DNA of 64,000 nucleotides from assembly GCA_964036275.1 (NCBI GenBank), contig CAXIWQ010000322.1:184578-248577 (forward strand), read 5' to 3'. The translations under genes and the position numbers were made by a program. Under the pieces are notes generated by a model. The model did no database searches and had not been told where the DNA came from. It saw only the letters and a list, made by a program, of their open reading frames with translations. Source of the stretch: Litoditis marina (taxonomy: Eukaryota; Nematoda; Chromadorea; Rhabditida; Rhabditidae). Position 1 is the stretch's first letter. Every line of letters starts with the position of its first letter. Shown here in pieces: positions 22,401-34,490 of the stretch.

Positions 22401-24900
22401 CTCATTCTGCCCTAGTAGGGCAGAAAAGTGGTTTTTCTCAAGTGTGGATTGGATGTCGATTAGTCTTTCTTGTTCTGGAAAAACAGTTAGCTGATCTGAG
22501 CAGAACAAACTATTCTGCCCTAGTAGAGCAGAAACTGGTGTGAACAGAACCTCGTTCCGTTTCCTATGAAAACAAAGAGTTTGTTTACTCATTCTGCCCT
22601 AGTAGGGCAGAAAAGTGGTTTTGCTCAAGTGTGGATTGGATGTCGATTAGACTTCCGTGTTCTGGAGAAACAGTTAGCTGATCTGAGCAGAACAAACTGT
22701 TCTGCCCTAGTAGGGCAGCAAAATGGTTTGGAGAGAACAACGTTCCGTATCCTACGAGGAAACAGATTTTGTTCACTCATTCTGCCCTAGTAGGGCAGAG
22801 AGGTGGTTTTGCTCGAGTGTGGATCGGATGTCAATGAGACTTTTCTGTTCTGGAAAAACAGTTAGCTGATCTGAGCAGAACAAACTATTCTGCTCTAGTA
22901 GGGCAGCAAAATGGTTCGGAGAGAACAACGTTCCGTATCCTACGAGGAAACAGATTTTGTTCACTCATTCTGCCCTAGTAGGGCAGAAAGGTGGTTTTGC
23001 TCGAGTGTGGATCGGATGTCAATGAGACTTTTCTGTTCTGGAAAAACAGTTAGCTGATCTGAGCAGAACAAACGATTCTGCTCTAGTAGGGCAGCAAAAT
23101 GGTTCGGAGAGAACAACGTTCCGTATCCTACGAGGAAACAGATTTTGTTCACTCATTCTGCCCTAGTAGGGCAGAAAAGTGGTGTGAACAGAACCTCGTT
23201 CCGTTTCCTATGAAAACAAAGAGTTTGTTCACTCATTCTGCCCTAGTAGGGCAGAAAAGTGGTTTTTGTCAAGTGTGGATTGGATGTCGATTAGACTTCC
23301 GTGTTCTGGAAAAACAGTTAGCTGATCTGAGCAGAACAAACTGTTCTGCCCTAGTAGGGCAGCAAAATGGTTCGGAGAAAACAACGTTTTGTATCCTACG
23401 AGGAAACAGATTTTGTTCACTCATTCTGCCCTAGTAGGGCAGAAAAGTGGTGTGAACAGAACCTCGTTCCGTTTCCTATGAAAACAAAGAGTTTGTTCAC
23501 TCATTCTGCCCTAGTAGGGCAGAAAAGTGGTTTTTGTCAAGTGTGGATTGGATGTCGATTAGACTTCCGTGTTCTGGAAAAACAGTTAGCTGATCTGAGC
23601 AGAACAAACTGTTCTGCCCTAGTAGGGCAGCAAAATGGTTCGGAGAAAACAACGTTCCGTATCCTACGAGGAAACAGATTTTGTTCACTCATTCTACCCT
23701 AGTAGGGCAGAAAAGTAGTGTGAACAGAACCTCGTTCCGTTTCCTATGAAAACAAAGAGTTTGTTCACTCATTCTGCCCTAGTAGGGCAGAAAAGTGGTT
23801 TTGCTCAAGTGTGGATTGGATGTCGATTAGACTTCCGTGTTCTGGAAAAACAGTTAGAAGATCTGAGCAGAACAAACTATTCTGCCCTAGTAGGGCAGAA
23901 ACTGGTGTGAACAGAACCTCGTTCCGTTTCCTATGAAAACAAAGAGTTTGTTTACTCAATCTGCCCTAGTAGGGCAGCAAAATGGTTTGGAGAAAACAAC
24001 GTTCCGTATCCTACGAGGAAACAGATTTTGTTCACTCATTCTGCCCTAGTAGGGCAGAAAGGTGGTTTTGCTCGAGTGTGGATCGGATGTCAATGAGATG
24101 TCAATCTGCTCTAGTAGGGCAGCAAAATGGTTCGGAGGTGGTTTTGCTCGAGTGTGGATCGGATGTCAATGAGACTTTTTGGAAAAACAGTTAGCTGATC
24201 TGAGCAGAACAAACTATTCTGCCCTAGTAGGGCAGAACCTGGTGTGAACAGAACCTCGTTCCGTTTCCTATGAAAACAAAGAGTTTGTTTACTCATTCTG
24301 CCCTAGTAGGGCAGCAAAATGGTTTGGAGAAAACAACGTTCCGTATCCTACGAGGAAACAGATTTTGTTCACTCATTCTGCCCTAGTAGGGCAGAAAGGT
24401 GGTTTTGCTCGAGTGTGGATCGGATGTCAATGAGACTTTTCTGTTCTGGAAAAACAGTTAGCTGATCTGAGCAGAACAAACTATTCTGCTCTAATAAGGC
24501 AGCAAAATGGTTCGGAGAGAACAACGTTCCGTATCCTACGAGGAAACAGATTTTGTTAACTCATTCTGCCCTAGTAGGGCAGAAAAGTGGTGTGAACAGA
24601 ACTTCGTTTCGTTCCCTATGAAAACAAAGGTTTTGTTCACTCATTCTGGCCTAGTAGGGCAGAAAAGTGGTTTTGCTCGAGTGAGGATCGGATGTCAATG
24701 AGACTTTCCTGTTCTGGGAAAACAGTTAGCTGATCTGAGCAGAACAAACGATTCTGCCCTAGTAGGGCAGGAACTGGTGTGAACAGAACCTCGTTCCGTT
24801 TCCTATGAAAACAAAGAGTTTGTTCACTCATTCTGCCCTAGTAGGGCAGAAAAGTGGTTCTTCTCAAGTGTGGATTGGATGTCGATTAGTCTTTCTTGTT
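19130..24900 (-). repeat. 2426-bp HOR, about 2.4 copies
   Basis: Markers recur at 2,426 bp: 19,130/21,556/23,982, 19,259/21,685/24,111, 20,140/22,566 and 20,673/23,099. This is the right-arm counterpart of the left 2237-bp HOR; the difference of 189 bp is one extra 188-bp monomer plus the one-base loss near 11,080. Copies are nearly identical, sharing details such as CTAATAAGGCAG at 19,638 and 22,064. Confidence 0.84.
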
Positions 24901-25390
24901 CTGGAAAAACAGTTAGCTAATCTGAGCAGAACAAACTATTCTGCCCTAGTAGGGCAGAAACTGGTGTGAACAGAACCTCGTTCCGTTTCCTATGAAAACA
25001 AAGAGTTTGTTTACTCATTCTGCCCTAGTAGGGCAGAAAAATGGTTTTGCTTAAGTGTGGATTGGATTTCGATTAGACTTTCTTGTTCTGGAAAAACAGT
25101 TAGCTGATCTGAGCAGAACAAACTATTCTGCCCTAGTAGGGCAGAAACTGGTGTGAACGAACTTCGTTCCGTTTCCTATGAAAACAAAGATTTTGTTCAC
25201 TCATTCTGGCCTAGTAGGGCAGAAAAGTGGTTTTGCTCAAGTGTGGATTGGATGTCGATTAGACTTTCTTGTTCTGGAAAAACAGTTAGCTGATCTGAGC
25301 AGAGCAAACTATTCTGCCCTAGTAGGGCAGCAAAATAGTTCGGAGAGAACAACGTTCCGTATCCTACGAGGAAACAGATTTTGTTCACTC

Positions 25391-27380
25391 ATTCTGCCCT
25401 AGTAGGGCAGAAAAGTGGTGTGAACAGAACCTCGTTCCGTTCCGTATCCTACGAGGAAACAGATTTTGTTCACTCGTTCTGCCCTAGTAGGGCAGAAAAG
25501 TAGTGTGAACAGAACCTCGTTCCGTTTCCTATGAAAACAACGAGTTTGTTCACTCATTCTGGCCTAGTAGGGCAGAAAAGTGGTTTTGCTCGAGTGTGAA
25601 TCGGATGTCGATGAGACTTTCCTGTTCTGGGAAAACAGTTAGCTGATCTGAGCAGAACAAACTATTCTGCCCTAGTAGGGCAGCAAAATGGTTCGGAGAG
25701 AACAACGTTCCGTATCCTACGAGGAAACAGATTTCGTTCACTCATTCTGCCCTAGTAGGGCAGAAACTGGTGTGAACAGAACCTTGTTCCGTTTCCTATG
25801 AAAACAAAGAGTTTGTTCACTCATTCTGCCCTAGTAGGGCAGATAAGTGGTTTTGCTTAAGTGTGGATTGGATGTCAATGAGACTTTCCTGTTCTGGAAA
25901 AACAGTTAGCTGATCTGAGCAGAACAAACGATTCTGCCCTAGTAGGGCAGGAACTGGTGTGAACAGAACCTCGTTCCGTTTCCTATGAAAACAAAGAGTT
26001 TGTTCACTCATTCTGGCCTAGTAGGGCAGAAAAGTGGTTTTGCTCGAGTGTGAATCGGATGTCAATGAGACTTTCCTGTTCTGGAAAAACAGTTAGCTGA
26101 TCTGAGCAGAACAAACTATTCTGCCCTAGTAGGGCAGCAAAATGGTTCGGAGAGAACAACGTTCCGTATCCTACGAGGAAACAGATTTTGTTCACTCATT
26201 CTGCCCTAGTACGGCAGAAAGGTGGTTTTGCTCGAGTGTGGATCGGATGTCAATGAGACTTTTCTGTTCTGGAAAAACAGTTAGCTGATCTGAGCAGAAC
26301 AAACTAATCTGCTCTAGTAGGGCAGCAAAATGGTTCGGAGAGAACAACGTTCCGTATCCTACAAGGAAACAGATTTTGTTCACTCATTCTGCCCTAGTAG
26401 GGCAGAAAAGTGGTGTGAACAGAACCTCGTTCCGTTCCGTATCCTACGAGGAAACAGATTTTGTTCACTCGTTCTGCCCTAGTAGGGCAGAAAAGTAGTG
26501 TGAACAGAACCTCGTTCCGTTTCCTATGAAAACAACGAGTTTGTTCACTCATTCTGGCCTAGTAGGGCAGAAAAGTGGTTTTGCTCGAGTGTGAATCGGA
26601 TGTCGATGAGACTTTCCTGTTCTGGGAAAACAGTTAGCTGATCTGAGCAGAACAAACTATTCTGCCCTAGTAGGGCAGCAAAATGGTTCGGAGAGAACAA
26701 CGTTCCGTATCCTACGAGGAAACAGATTTCGTTCACTCATTCTGCCCTAGTAGGGCAGAAACTGGTGTGAACAGAACCTTGTTCCGTTTCCTATGAAAAC
26801 AAAGAGTTTGTTCACTCATTCTGCCCTAGTAGGGCAGATAAGTGGTTTTGCTTAAGTGTTAGATTGGATGTCAATGAGACTTTCCTGTTCTGGAAAAACA
26901 GTTAGCTGATCTGAGCAGAACAAACGATTCTGCCCTAGTAGGGCAGGAACTGGTGTGAACAGAACCTCGTTCCGTTTCCTATGAAAACAAAGAGTTTGTT
27001 CACTCATTCTGGCCTAGTAGGGCAGAAAAGTGGTTTTGCTCGAGTGTGAATCGGATGTCAATGAGACTTTCCTGTTCTGGAAAAACAGTTAGCTGATCTG
27101 AGCAGAACAAACTATTCTGCCCTAGTAGGGCAGCAAAATGGTTCGGAGAGAACAACGTTCCGTATCCTACGAGGAAACAGATTTTGTTCACTCATTCTGC
27201 CCTAGTACGGCAGAAAGGTGGTTTTGCTCGAGTGTGGATCGGATGTCAATGAGACTTTTCTGTTCTGGAAAAACAGTTAGCTGATCTGAGCAGAACAAAC
27301 TAATCTGCTCTAGTAGGGCAGCAAAATGGTTCGGAGAGAACAACGTTCCGTATCCTACAAGGAAACAGATTTTGTTCACT
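25391..27380 (-). repeat. 995-bp tandem duplication, right arm only
   Basis: 25,391-26,385 is repeated at 26,386-27,380, including the hybrid joint GTTCCGTTCCG, the A variant GATTTCGTTCACTC, the mutated palindrome CTAGTACGGCAG and the AACTAATCTGC variant. The second copy has a small insertion (AAGTGTTAGATTGG near 26,857). The left arm has a single copy, so the duplication arose after the arms were established, or the left arm lost one. Confidence 0.85.
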
Positions 27381-28739
27381 CATTCTGCCCTAGTAGGGCA
27401 GAAAGGTGGTTTTGTTCGAGTGTGGATCGGATGTCAATCAGACTTTTCTGTTCTGGAAAAACAGTTAGCTGATCTGAGCAGAACAAACTATTCTGATCTA
27501 GTAAGGCAGCAAAATGGTTCGGAGAGAACAACGTTCCGTATCCTACGAGGAAACAGATTTTGTTCACTCATTCTGCCCTAGTAGGGCAGAAAAGTGGTGT
27601 GAACAGAACTTCGTTTCGTTCCCTATGAAAACAAAGGTTTTGTTCACTCATTCTGGCCTAGTAGGGCAGAAAAGTGGTTTTGCTCGAGTGAGGATCGGAT
27701 GTCAATGAGACTTACCTGTTCTGGGAAAACAGTTAGCTGATCTGAGCAGAACAAACGATTCTGCCCTAGTAGGGCAGGAACTGGTGTGAACAGAACCTCG
27801 TTCCGTTTCCTATGAAAACAAAGAGTTTGTTCACTCATTCTGCCCTAGTAGGGCAGAAAAGTGGTTTTTCTCAAGTGTGGATTGGATGTCGATTAGACTT
27901 CCGTGTTCTGGAAAAACAGTTAGCTGATCTGAGCAGAACAAACTGTTCTGCCCTAGTAGGGCAGCAAAATGGTTCGGAGAAAACAACGTTCCGTATCCTA
28001 CGAGGAAACAGATTTTGTTTACTCATTCTGCCCTAGTAGGGCAGAAAAGTAGTGTGAACAGAACCTCGTTCCGTTTCCTATGAAAACAAAGAGTTTGTTC
28101 ACTCATTCTGCCCTAGTAGGGCAGAAAAGTGGTTTTGCTCAAGTGTGGATTGGATGTCGATTAGACTTCCGTGTTCTGGAAAAACAGTTAGCTGATCTGA
28201 GCAGAACAAACTATTTTGCCCTAGTAGGGCAGAAACTGGTGTGAACAGAACCTCGTTCCGTTTCCTATGAAAACAAAGAGTTTGTTTACTCATTCTGCCC
28301 TAGTAGGGCAGAAAAGTGGTTTTGCTTAAGTGTGGATTGGATGTCGATTAGACTTTCTTGTTCTGGAAAAACAGTTAGCTGATCTGAGCAGAACAAACTG
28401 TTCTGCCCTAGTAGGGCAGCAACATGGTTCGGAGAGAACAACGTTCCGTATCCTACGAGGAAACAGATTTTGTTCACTCATTCTGCCCTAGTAGGGCAGA
28501 AAAGTGGTGTGAACGAACTTCGTTTCGTTTCCTATGAAAACAAAGATTTTGTTCACTCATTCTGGCCTAGTAGGGCAGAAAAGTGGTTTTGCTCGAGTGA
28601 GGATCGGATGTCAATGAGACTTTCCTGTTCTGGAAAAACAGTTAGCTGATCTGAGCAGAACAAACGATTCTGCCCTAGTAGGGCAGGAACTGGTGTGAAC
28701 AGAACCTCGTTCCGTTTCCTATAAAAACAAAGAGTTTGT

Positions 28740-28931
28740 TCACTCATTCTGCCCTAGTAGGGCAGAAAAGTGGTTTTTCTCAAGTGTGGATTGGATGTCG
28801 ATTAGACTTCCGTGTTCTGGAAAAACAGTTAGCTGATCTGAGCAGAACAAACTATTCTGCCCTAGTGGGGCAGCAAAATGGTTCGGAGAGAACAACGTTC
28901 CGTATCCTACGAGGAAACAGATTTTGTTCAC
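28740..28931 (-). repeat. Chimeric monomer at a 643-bp deletion
   Basis: This monomer combines the B end typical of 5,296-5,487 (AGAACACGG family with CACTTGAG) with the CCACTAGGG palindrome typical of 4,653-4,844. Left-to-right pairing sums change from 34,227 to 33,584 exactly here. The simplest reading is unequal exchange between two monomers 643 bp apart, removing what lay between. Confidence 0.75.
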
Positions 28932-31900
28932 TCATTCTGCCCTAGTAGGGCAGAAAAGTAGTGTGAACCAAACCTCGTTCCGTTTCCTATGAAAACAAAG
29001 AGTTTGTTCACTCATTCTGCCCTAGTAGGGCAGAAAAGTGGTTTTTCTCAAGTGTGGATTGGATGTCGATTGGACTTCCGTGTTCTGGAAAAACAGTTAG
29101 CTGATCTGAGCAGAACAAACGATTCTGCCCTAGTAGGGCAGGAACTGGTGTGAACAGAACCTCGTTCCGTTTCCTGTGAAAACAAAGATTTTGTTCACTC
29201 ATTCTGCCCTAGTAGGGCAGAAAAGTAGTGTGAACCGAACCTCGTTCCGTTTCCTATGAAAACAAAGAGTTTGTTCACTCATTCTGCCCTAGTAGGGCAG
29301 AAAAGTGGTTTTTCTGAAGTGTGGATTGGATGTCGATTAGACTTCCGTGTTCTGGAAAAACAGTTAGCTGATCTGAGCAGAACAAACTGTTCTGCCCTAG
29401 TAGGGCAGCAAAATGGTTCGGAGAAAACAACGTTCCGTATCCTACGAGGAAACAGATTTTGTTCACTCATTCTGCCCTAGTAGGGCAGAAAAGTAGTGTG
29501 AACCGAACCTCGTTCCGTTTCCTATGAAAACAAAGAGTTTGTTCACTCATTCTGCCCTAGTAGGGCAGAAAAGTGGTTTTGCTTAAGTGTGGATCGGATG
29601 TCGATTAGACTTTCTTGTTCTGGAAAAACAGTTAGCTGATCTGAGCAGAACAAACTATTCTGCCCTAGTAGGGCAGCAAAATGGTTCGGAGAGAACAACG
29701 TTCCGTATCCTACGACGAAACAGATTTTGTTCACTCATTCTGGCCTAGTAGGGCAGAAAAGTGGTTTTGCTCGAGTGTGAATCGGATGTCGATGAGACTT
29801 TCCTGTTCTGGAAAAACAGTTAGCTGATCTGAGCAGAACAAACTATTCTGCCCTAGTGGGGCAGCAAAATGGTTCGGAGAGAACAACGTTCCGTATCCTA
29901 CGAGGAAACAGATGTTGTTCACTCATTCTGCCCTAGTAGGGCAGAAAAGTAGTGTGAACAGAATCTCGTTCCGTTTACTATGGAAACAAAGAGTTTGTTC
30001 ACTCATTCTGCCCTAGTAGGGCAGAAAAGTGGTTTTGCTCAAGTGTGGATTGGATGTCGATTAGACTGCCGTGTTCTGGAAAAACAGTTAGCTGATCTGA
30101 GCAGAACAAACTATTCTGCCCTAGTAGGGCAGCAAAATGGTTCGGAGAGAACAACGTTCCGTATCCTACGAGGAAACAGATTTTGTTCACTCATTCTGCC
30201 CTAGTAGGGCAGAAAAGTGGTGTGAACGAACTTCGTTTCGTTTCCTATGAAAACAAAGATTTTGTTCACTCATTCTGGCCTGGTAGGGCAGAAAAGTGGT
30301 TTTTCTCAAGTGTGGATTGGATGTCGATTAGACTTTCCTGTTCTGGAAAAACAGTTAGCTGATCTGAGCAGAACAAACGATTCTGCCCTAGTAGGGCAGG
30401 AACTGGTGTGAACAGAACCTCGTTCCGTTTCCTATAAAAACAAAGAGTTTGTTCACTCATTCTGCCCTAGTAGGGCAGAAAAGTGGTTTTTCTCAAGTGT
30501 GGATTGGATGTCGATTAGACTTCCGTGTTCTGGAAAAACAGTTAGCTGATCTGAGCAGAACAAACTGTTTTGCCCTATTAGGGCAGCAAAATGGTTCGGG
30601 GAAAACAACGTTCCGTATCCTACGAGGAAACAGATTTTGTTCACTCATTCTGCCCTAGTAGGGCAGAAAAGTAGTGTGAACAGAATCTCGTTCCGTTTCC
30701 TATGAAAACAAAGAGTTTGTTCACTCATTCTGCCCTATTAGGGCAGCAAAATGGTTCGGGGAAAACAACGTTCCGTATCCTACGAGGAAACAGATTTTGT
30801 TCACTCATTCTGCCCTAGTAGGGCAGAAAAGTAGTGTGAACAGAATCTCGTTCCGTTTCCTATGAAAACAAAGAGTTTGTTCACTCAATCTGCCCTAGTA
30901 GGGCAGAAAAGTGGTTTTGCTCAAGTGTGGATTGGATGTCGATTAGACTTCCGTGTTCTAAAAAAACAGTTAGCTGATCTGAGCAGAACAAACTATTCTG
31001 CCCTAGTAGGGCAGAAACTGGTGTGAACAGAACCTCGTTCCGTTTCCTATGAAAACAAAGAGTTTGTTTACTCATTCTGCCCTAGTAGGGCAGAAAAGTG
31101 GTTTTGCTTAAGTGTGGATCGGATGTCGATTAGACTTTCCTGTTCTGGAAAAACAGTTAGCTGATCTGAGCAGAACAAACTATTCTGCCCTAGTAGGGCA
31201 GCAAAATGGTTCGGAGAGAACAACGTTCCGTATCCTACGACGAAACAGATTTTGTTCACTCATTCTGGCCTAGTAGGGCAGAAAAGTGGTTTTGCTCGAG
31301 TGTGAATCGGATGTCGATGAGACTTTCCTGTTCTGGAAAAACAGTTAGCTGATCTGAGCAGAACAAACTATTCTGCCCTAGTGGGGCAGCAAAATGGTTC
31401 GGAGAGAACAACGTTCCGTATCCTACGAGGAAACAGATGTTGTTCACTCATTCTGCCCTAGTAGGGCAGAAAAGTAGTGTGAACAGAATCTCGTTCCGTT
31501 TACTATGGAAACAAAGAGTTTGTTCACTCATTCTGCCCTAGTAGGGCAGAAAAGTGGTTTTGCTCAAGTGTGGATTGGATGTCGATTAGACTGCCGTGTT
31601 CTGGAAAAACAGTTAGCTGATCTGAGCAGAACAAACTATTCTGCCCTAGTAGGGCAGCAAAATGGTTCGGAGAGAACAACGTTCCGTATCCTACGAGGAA
31701 ACAGATTTTGTTCACTCATTCTGCCCTAGTAGGGCAGAAAAGTGGTGTGAACGAACTTCGTTTCGTTTCCTATGAAAACAAAGATTTTGTTCACTCATTC
31801 TGGCCTGGTAGGGCAGAAAAGTGGTTTTTCTCAAGTGTGGATTGGATGTCGATTAGACTTTCCTGTTCTGGAAAAACAGTTAGCTGATCTGAGCAGAACA

Positions 31901-32786
31901 AACGATTCTGCCCTAGTAGGGCAGGAACTGGTGTGAACAGAACCTCGTTCCGTTTCCTATAAAAACAAAGAGTTTGTTCACTCATTCTGCCCTAGTAGGG
32001 CAGAAAAGTGGTTTTTCTCAAGTGTGGATTGGATGTCGATTAGACTTCCGTGTTCTGGAAAAACAGTTAGCTGATCTGAGCAGAACAAACTGTTTTGCCC
32101 TATTAGGGCAGCAAAATGGTTCGGGGAAAACAACGTTCCGTATCCTACGAGGAAACAGATTTTGTTCACTCATTCTGCCCTAGTAGGGCAGAAAAGTAGT
32201 GTGAACAGAATCTCGTTCCGTTTCCTATGAAAACAAAGAGTTTGTTCACTCATTCTGCCCTATTAGGGCAGCAAAATGGTTCGGGGAAAACAACGTTCCG
32301 TATCCTACGAGGAAACAGATTTTGTTCACTCATTCTGCCCTAGTAGGGCAGAAAAGTAGTGTGAACAGAATCTCGTTCCGTTTCCTATGAAAACAAAGAG
32401 TTTGTTCACTCAATCTGCCCTAGTAGGGCAGAAAAGTGGTTTTGCTCAAGTGTGGATTGGATGTCGATTAGACTTCCGTGTTCTAAAAAAACAGTTAGCT
32501 GATCTGAGCAGAACAAACTATTCTGCCCTAGTAGGGCAGAAACTGGTGTGAACAGAACCTCGTTCCGTTTCCTATGAAAACAAAGAGTTTGTTTACTCAT
32601 TCTGCCCTAGTAGGGCAGAAAAGTGGTTTTGCTTAAGTGTGGATCGGATGTCGATTAGACTTTCCTGTTCTGGAAAAACAGTTAGCTGATCTGAGCAGAA
32701 CAAACTATTCTGCCCTAGTAGGGCAGCAAAATGGTTCGGAGAGAACAACGTTCCGTATCCTACGACGAAACAGATTTTGTTCACTC

Positions 32787-32793
32787 ATTCTGG
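32787..32793 (+). repeat. Left target-site duplication of the LINE
   Basis: ATTCTGG, part of the normal CTCATTCTGGCCTAG of an uninterrupted unit. It repeats at 33,160-33,166. Confidence 0.85.
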
Positions 32794-32824
32794 AATCACT
32801 AGCCGTTGTTCGCGGAATCACTAG
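32792..32824 (+). repeat. 11-bp direct repeat at the LINE 5' joint
   Basis: GGAATCACTAG occurs at 32,792-32,802 and again at 32,814-32,824. The first copy straddles the insertion boundary and the second is in frame as GITR of the polyprotein. A local re-copying event at the 5' end of insertion would create this. Confidence 0.7.
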
Positions 32825-33159
32825 GTTGACGGACGTGGCTACTGTAGCTGCCAAACATAAATTAAACTTTGCTTACAGAATTGCCCACATGCCTGAATCC
32901 CGATGGTCTTTGGTCGTGTCTGAATGGTGTCCGTACAATCGTAAAAGGTCTCCTGGCAGGCCAATTGTCCGATGGAGAGATGAACTGGTCGAAGCAGTCC
33001 GCAGTTATAACACTGCAGCCAGAAGAGGTCGAATCCGCCCTGCCCCCATCCGTGGCGAAGAGATATTGAGAGCATGCAGAGACATTAAAATCTGGAGAGC
33101 AGTCAAGGAGCACCACTTTGCAACAATGTGATGTGATCAAAATAAATCTTAAATCTTAA
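32794..33159 (+). mobile_element. 5'-truncated non-LTR retrotransposon (LINE) insertion
   Basis: A 366-bp non-satellite segment interrupts an A module. It encodes the last 111 codons of a LINE polyprotein, then a ~28-bp 3' end with AATAAA and a short AAATCTT tandem tail. It is flanked by ATTCTGG at 32,787-32,793 and 33,160-33,166. The empty site is seen in the previous HOR copies (CACTCATTCTGGCCTAG near 31,257), and the HOR is longer by 366 + 7 bp. Severe 5' truncation, a target-site duplication and a repeated-unit tail are marks of target-primed reverse transcription. The very short 3' end and tail fit RTE-type elements, but the clade is an inference; Jockey or CR1 relatives are possible. 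Confidence 0.9.
32796..33131 (+). pseudogene. C-terminal fragment of a LINE reverse-transcriptase polyprotein
   Basis: A 111-codon open frame ending in TGA at 33,129-33,131. The part retained lies beyond the polymerase domain. Residues 7-37 (RGITRLTDVATVAAKHKL ... HMPESRW) resemble the stretch found after the RT domain in RTE-like polyproteins. The following EWCPYNRKR (residues 43-51) and GRPIVRW (54-60, W60 at 32,973-32,975) match the conserved EWxPYxxKRxxGRPxxRW tail. A tryptophan near the end (W100) corresponds to the usual late W. The endonuclease and catalytic RT motifs are absent, so it cannot act alone. No internal stop or frameshift is present, which suggests recent insertion. The frame also reads upstream into satellite from 32,637, by chance. 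Confidence 0.85.
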
Positions 33160-33160
33160 A
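33141..33160 (+). promoter_or_regulatory. LINE 3' end: AATAAA signal and AAATCTT tandem tail
   Basis: AATAAA at 33,141-33,146 overlaps two units of AAATCTT (33,144-33,150 and 33,151-33,157) and a partial AAA. Short tandem tails instead of poly(A) are known from RTE and some related LINE groups. The stop codon is only about 28 bp upstream of the insertion end. Confidence 0.75.
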
Positions 33161-33166
33161 TTCTGG
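33160..33166 (+). repeat. Right target-site duplication of the LINE
   Basis: ATTCTGG again, after which the satellite resumes with CCTAGTAGGGCAG. The first A could also belong to the LINE tail, so the duplication is 6-7 bp. Confidence 0.83.
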
Positions 33167-34490
33167 CCTAGTAGGGCAGAAAAGTGGTTTTGCTCGAGTG
33201 TGAATCGGATGTCGATGAGACTTTCCTGTTCTGGAAAAACAGTTAGCTGATCTGAGCAGAACAAACTATTCTGCCCTAGTGGGGCAGCAAAATGGTTCGG
33301 AGAGAACAACGTTCCGTATCCTACGAGGAAACAGATGTTGTTCACTCATTCTGCCCTAGTAGGGCAGAAAAGTAGTGTGAACAGAATCTCGTTCCGTTTA
33401 CTATGGAAACAAAGAGTTTGTTCACTCATTCTGCCCTAGTAGGGCAGAAAAGTGGTTTTGCTCAAGTGTGGATTGGATGTCGATTAGACTGCCGTGTTCT
33501 GGAAAAACAGTTAGCTGATCTGAGCAGAACAAACTATTCTGCCCTAGTAGGGCAGCAAAATGGTTCGGAGAGAACAACGTTCCGTATCCTACGAGGAAAC
33601 AGATTTTGTTCACTCATTCTGCCCTAGTAGGGCAGAAAAGTGGTGTGAACGAACTTCGTTTCGTTTCCTATGAAAACAAAGATTTTGTTCACTCATTCTG
33701 GCCTGGTAGGGCAGAAAAGTGGTTTTTCTCAAGTGTGGATTGGATGTCGATTAGACTTTCCTGTTCTGGAAAAACAGTTAGCTGATCTGAGCAGAACAAA
33801 CGATTCTGCCCTAGTAGGGCAGGAACTGGTGTGAACAGAACCTCGTTCCGTTTCCTATAAAAACAAAGAGTTTGTTCACTCATTCTGCCCTAGTAGGGCA
33901 GAAAAGTGGTTTTTCTCAAGTGTGGATTGGATGTCGATTAGACTTCCGTGTTCTGGAAAAACAGTTAGCTGATCTGAGCAGAACAAACTGTTTTGCCCTA
34001 TTAGGGCAGCAAAATGGTTCGGGGAAAACAACGTTCCGTATCCTACGAGGAAACAGATTTTGTTCACTCATTCTGCCCTAGTAGGGCAGAAAAGTAGTGT
34101 GAACAGAATCTCGTTCCGTTTCCTATGAAAACAAAGAGTTTGTTCACTCATTCTGCCCTATTAGGGCAGCAAAATGGTTCGGGGAAAACAACGTTCCGTA
34201 TCCTACGAGGAAACAGATTTTGTTCACTCATTCTGCCCTAGTAGGGCAGAAAAGTAGTGTGAACAGAATCTCGTTCCGTTTCCTATGAAAACAAAGAGTT
34301 TGTTCACTCAATCTGCCCTAGTAGGGCAGAAAAGTGGTTTTGCTCAAGTGTGGATTGGATGTCGATTAGACTTCCGTGTTCTAAAAAAACAGTTAGCTGA
34401 TCTGAGCAGAACAAACTATTCTGCCCTAGTAGGGCAGAAACTGGTGTGAACAGAACCTCGTTCCGTTTCCTATGAAAACAAAGAGTTTGT

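Larger units (their letters stand above)
20670..30650 (-). repeat. Right arm of the large inverted repeat
   Basis: Reverse-complement partner of 2,700-12,560. Relative to the left arm it carries a 995-bp tandem duplication (25,391-27,380) and an extra 188-bp monomer (about 22,773-22,964). It lacks the ~188-bp monomer of 8,214-8,401 and lacks 643 bp at the chimeric monomer 28,740-28,931. Rare shared variants include the AGACTTACCTG B module at ~27,708. The pairing continues less regularly to ~31.2 kb. Confidence 0.87.
29543..34490 (-). repeat. 1525-bp HOR, three copies, one carrying a LINE
   Basis: Copies start at 29,543, 31,068 and 32,593. The first two are spaced 1,525 bp; the third is 1,898 bp because of the LINE insertion plus its 7-bp duplication. 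Shared markers include CCTACGACGAAAC, CAGATGTTGTTC, GTTTACTATGGAAAC and the CCTGGTAGGG palindrome. The copies appear nearly identical outside the insertion, so they were amplified recently. Confidence 0.88.

Noticed and set aside
32637..32795. Satellite-LINE fusion protein (164-codon frame from 32,637)
   Set aside because: The upstream part is ordinary reverse-strand satellite and the frame is open by chance. No sign that it is expressed as a fusion.
32862..33140. Antisense frames across the LINE insertion
   Set aside because: Shadows of the recognised sense reading frame, with no family signature.
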